Assembly (NCBI GenBank): GCA_028874365.1
Contig: JAPPJZ010000037.1
Location: 1-64,000 of the forward strand
Length of the DNA stretch: 64,000 nucleotides
Direction of reading: 5' to 3'
DNA from: Chloroflexota bacterium
GTDB taxonomy: Bacteria > Chloroflexota > Dehalococcoidia > Bin125
Part shown: positions 62,387 to 64,000 of the stretch, in pieces
Position numbering within the stretch: the stretch's first letter is position 1
Layout of the letters: each line of letters opens with the position of its first letter
Notes under the pieces: model-generated
What the model saw: the letters and a program-made list of their open reading frames with translations, nothing else
The model's database searches: none
Told to the model about the DNA's origin: nothing
Made by a program: the position numbers and the translations under genes

Positions 62387-63010
62387 GTGACGCAATATGT
62401 CGATCGCGCCAACGAGGCGCCTGCACTGGGTGAGGTCAGACAGGCAGCGGCCTCACACGACGTGCAAACGCTGCCCCCGGATATCGGTCGCTGGCGGGCC
62501 GCAGTGCTGATCGCCCTGCTGCCGTACGACGATCCGGCCGTCGTGCTCACCGTTCGCTCCCAGCAGGTGGAGCATCACAAGGGTGAAATCTCATTCCCCG
62601 GCGGAGCCCTCGATTCTCTCGATGAGCATCCCATGGCTGCCGCGCTGAGAGAGGCCGACGAAGAGGTCGGCGTACGGGCCGAGCATGTGGACGTGCTCGG
62701 CGAGCAGTCCCACTATCGGACGATGTCGGATTTCCATGTCACCCCGTACATCGGCATCATCGATCGTGCGCCATATCCGTTTCGCCCGCTAGCAGTTGAG
62801 GTGGGCGAGATCATCACACCCTCCCTGACGCACCTGCTCGACCCGACGAACATCACCTTTGAGCAACGCGAGCGCGACGGCGAGATCTTCCACATGCGCG
62901 AGTATTGGTACGAAGGCCACCGGATCTTCGGCGCCACCGCGACGATGCTGGGCCGGTTCCTTGACGATCTCTCACGACTCCGCGGACTGCCGCCTCCGGC
63001 ACCGGCCTAG
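62387..63010 (+). CDS. NUDIX hydrolase (CoA pyrophosphatase-like)
   Basis: GEISFPGGALDSLDEHPMAAALREADEEVG (NUDIX box). Confidence 0.93.
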   Translation: MTQYVDRANEAPALGEVRQAAASHDVQTLPPDIGRWRAAVLIALLPYDDPAVVLTVRSQQVEHHKGEISFPGGALDSLDEHPMAAALREADEEVGVRAEHVDVLGEQSHYRTMSDFHVTPYIGIIDRAPYPFRPLAVEVGEIITPSLTHLLDPTNITFEQRERDGEIFHMREYWYEGHRIFGATATMLGRFLDDLSRLRGLPPPAPA

Positions 63011-63348
63011 TTGCCTGGGGTCGTGAGCACTACCTGACCGTTCAGCGCGACCGCCAGCACGCCGTCCTCCCCGAATCGAGCGATTAGCTCCAGCTCGTCG
63101 ATCACCTCGACTTCGCGAACATCCTTCACGACCCACATGTGCGGACCGACCGTGACGTCAATCCGACCGATCGAAGGCCAGAGCAGGACGCGGATATTGC
63201 CGCTCTCGGACCGGTAGTGCGCCGACCACACGCCCTGATCGTCGTTGGGCAGGTCGTACGGCTCGCGCTCGGGCGGACAGTCGAACAACTCGCCGATCGC
63301 GCCGACCGCTTCGACCGTAACGCCGGCGAACTGCTGCCGGGGCTTCAC
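63007..63348 (-). CDS. Hypothetical protein downstream of and coupled to rarA
   Basis: 113 aa; overlaps the rarA stop by 4 bp. Confidence 0.65.
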   Translation of the reverse strand: MKPRQQFAGVTVEAVGAIGELFDCPPEREPYDLPNDDQGVWSAHYRSESGNIRVLLWPSIGRIDVTVGPHMWVVKDVREVEVIDELELIARFGEDGVLAVALNGQVVLTTPGN

Positions 63349-64000
63349 GGGGTCACGTCTCGTTCAGTCGGTTCGTAGAACGTCGCGTTGCGAAGCGCGT
63401 CGGGCAGGTGCGCCTGATCGGGCGGCAACGCGTCGTCGTAATCGTAGGCGTATCGATATCCCTTGCCGTACCCATGAGCCGCCATCAGCCCGGTCGCGGC
63501 ATTGCGCAGGTGCAACGGAACGGTGAGAGCGCCCCGCTCGCGCACGGCCCGAGCAGCGGCGCCGTACGCCTTCATCGCCGAGTTGCTCTTGGGCGCGCGG
63601 GCCAGGTAGATGGCAGCCTCCGAGAGAACCAGCGTGCACTCCGGCATCCCAATCAAGTGCGTGGCCTGCTGCGCCGCGACCGCGACCGATAGCGCCTGCG
63701 GATCGGCGAGGCCGATGTCCTCGGCCGCCAGGATGACAATACGGCGTGCCACGAACATCGGGTCTTCCCCGGCCTCGAGCATCCGCGCGAGCCAGTACAC
63801 GGCGGCGTCGGGATCGGAGCCGCGAACCGACTTGATGAAGGCCGAGATCGTGTCGAAGTGCGCGTCGCCGCCCTTGTCGTACGGCAACGCACGCTGGGCC
63901 ACGGACTCCACAGTCTCGACGCTGACCCGTCCTCCATGCGCGGAGGCGTCGCGCACAGCAGCTTCGAGCGCGTTGAGCGCGACGCGCGCATCGCCGGCGC
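63345..64000 (-). CDS. rarA: Replication-associated recombination protein A (AAA+ ATPase), C-terminal part, truncated by window edge
   Basis: Frame continues to 64000 (AGDARVALNALEAAV); QRALPYDKGGDAHFDTISAFIKSVRGSDPDAAVYWLARMLEAGEDPMFVARRIVILAAEDIGLADPQAL. Confidence 0.95.
   Translation of the reverse strand, partial: AGDARVALNALEAAVRDASAHGGRVSVETVESVAQRALPYDKGGDAHFDTISAFIKSVRGSDPDAAVYWLARMLEAGEDPMFVARRIVILAAEDIGLADPQALSVAVAAQQATHLIGMPECTLVLSEAAIYLARAPKSNSAMKAYGAAARAVRERGALTVPLHLRNAATGLMAAHGYGKGYRYAYDYDDALPPDQAHLPDALRNATFYEPTERDVTP

Overview
High-GC bacterial window, gene content and codon style compatible with Chloroflexota (inferred, not tested). Three parts. (1) About 1-28 kb is an accessory/defence region. 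It opens with the N-terminus of a serine recombinase running off the left edge (GTG start at 82, minus strand; absent from the ORF track). A compact minus-strand gene run follows (380-14065), carrying a CBASS module (TIR-SAVED effector, CD-NTase, E2-E1 Cap2-like protein) directly upstream of a complete type I restriction-modification system. A HicA-HicB pair and a DUF2442 gene sit between hsdM and hsdS, joined by overlapping start/stop codons. Further along are a divergent CRP/FNR-like regulator, a replication-relaxation protein, a CBS-HEPN protein, a DUF91/NucS-like nuclease, an XRE/membrane-protein pair, an IS21 remnant next to a frameshifted lipid-kinase pseudogene, a pentapeptide-repeat membrane protein, an ApeA-like HEPN protein and an Mrr-like endonuclease. 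(2) About 28.3-36.7 kb holds an MFS transporter, a NarL-type two-component pair and an 1161-aa exported multi-repeat protein. This block is flanked by two 77-bp direct repeats with internal inverted-repeat structure. (3) About 37-64 kb is a catabolic/core-like region: MFS, two acyl-CoA carboxyltransferases, two Gln-rich-linker peptide-type substrate-binding lipoproteins around a CaiB-type CoA transferase, DppBC-like permeases, Rieske oxygenase, P450, HAD hydrolase, two PhyH oxygenases, two polysaccharide deacetylases, a hybrid histidine kinase with a winged-helix output, NUDIX and RarA. Family calls were made by motif reading only; no searches were run.
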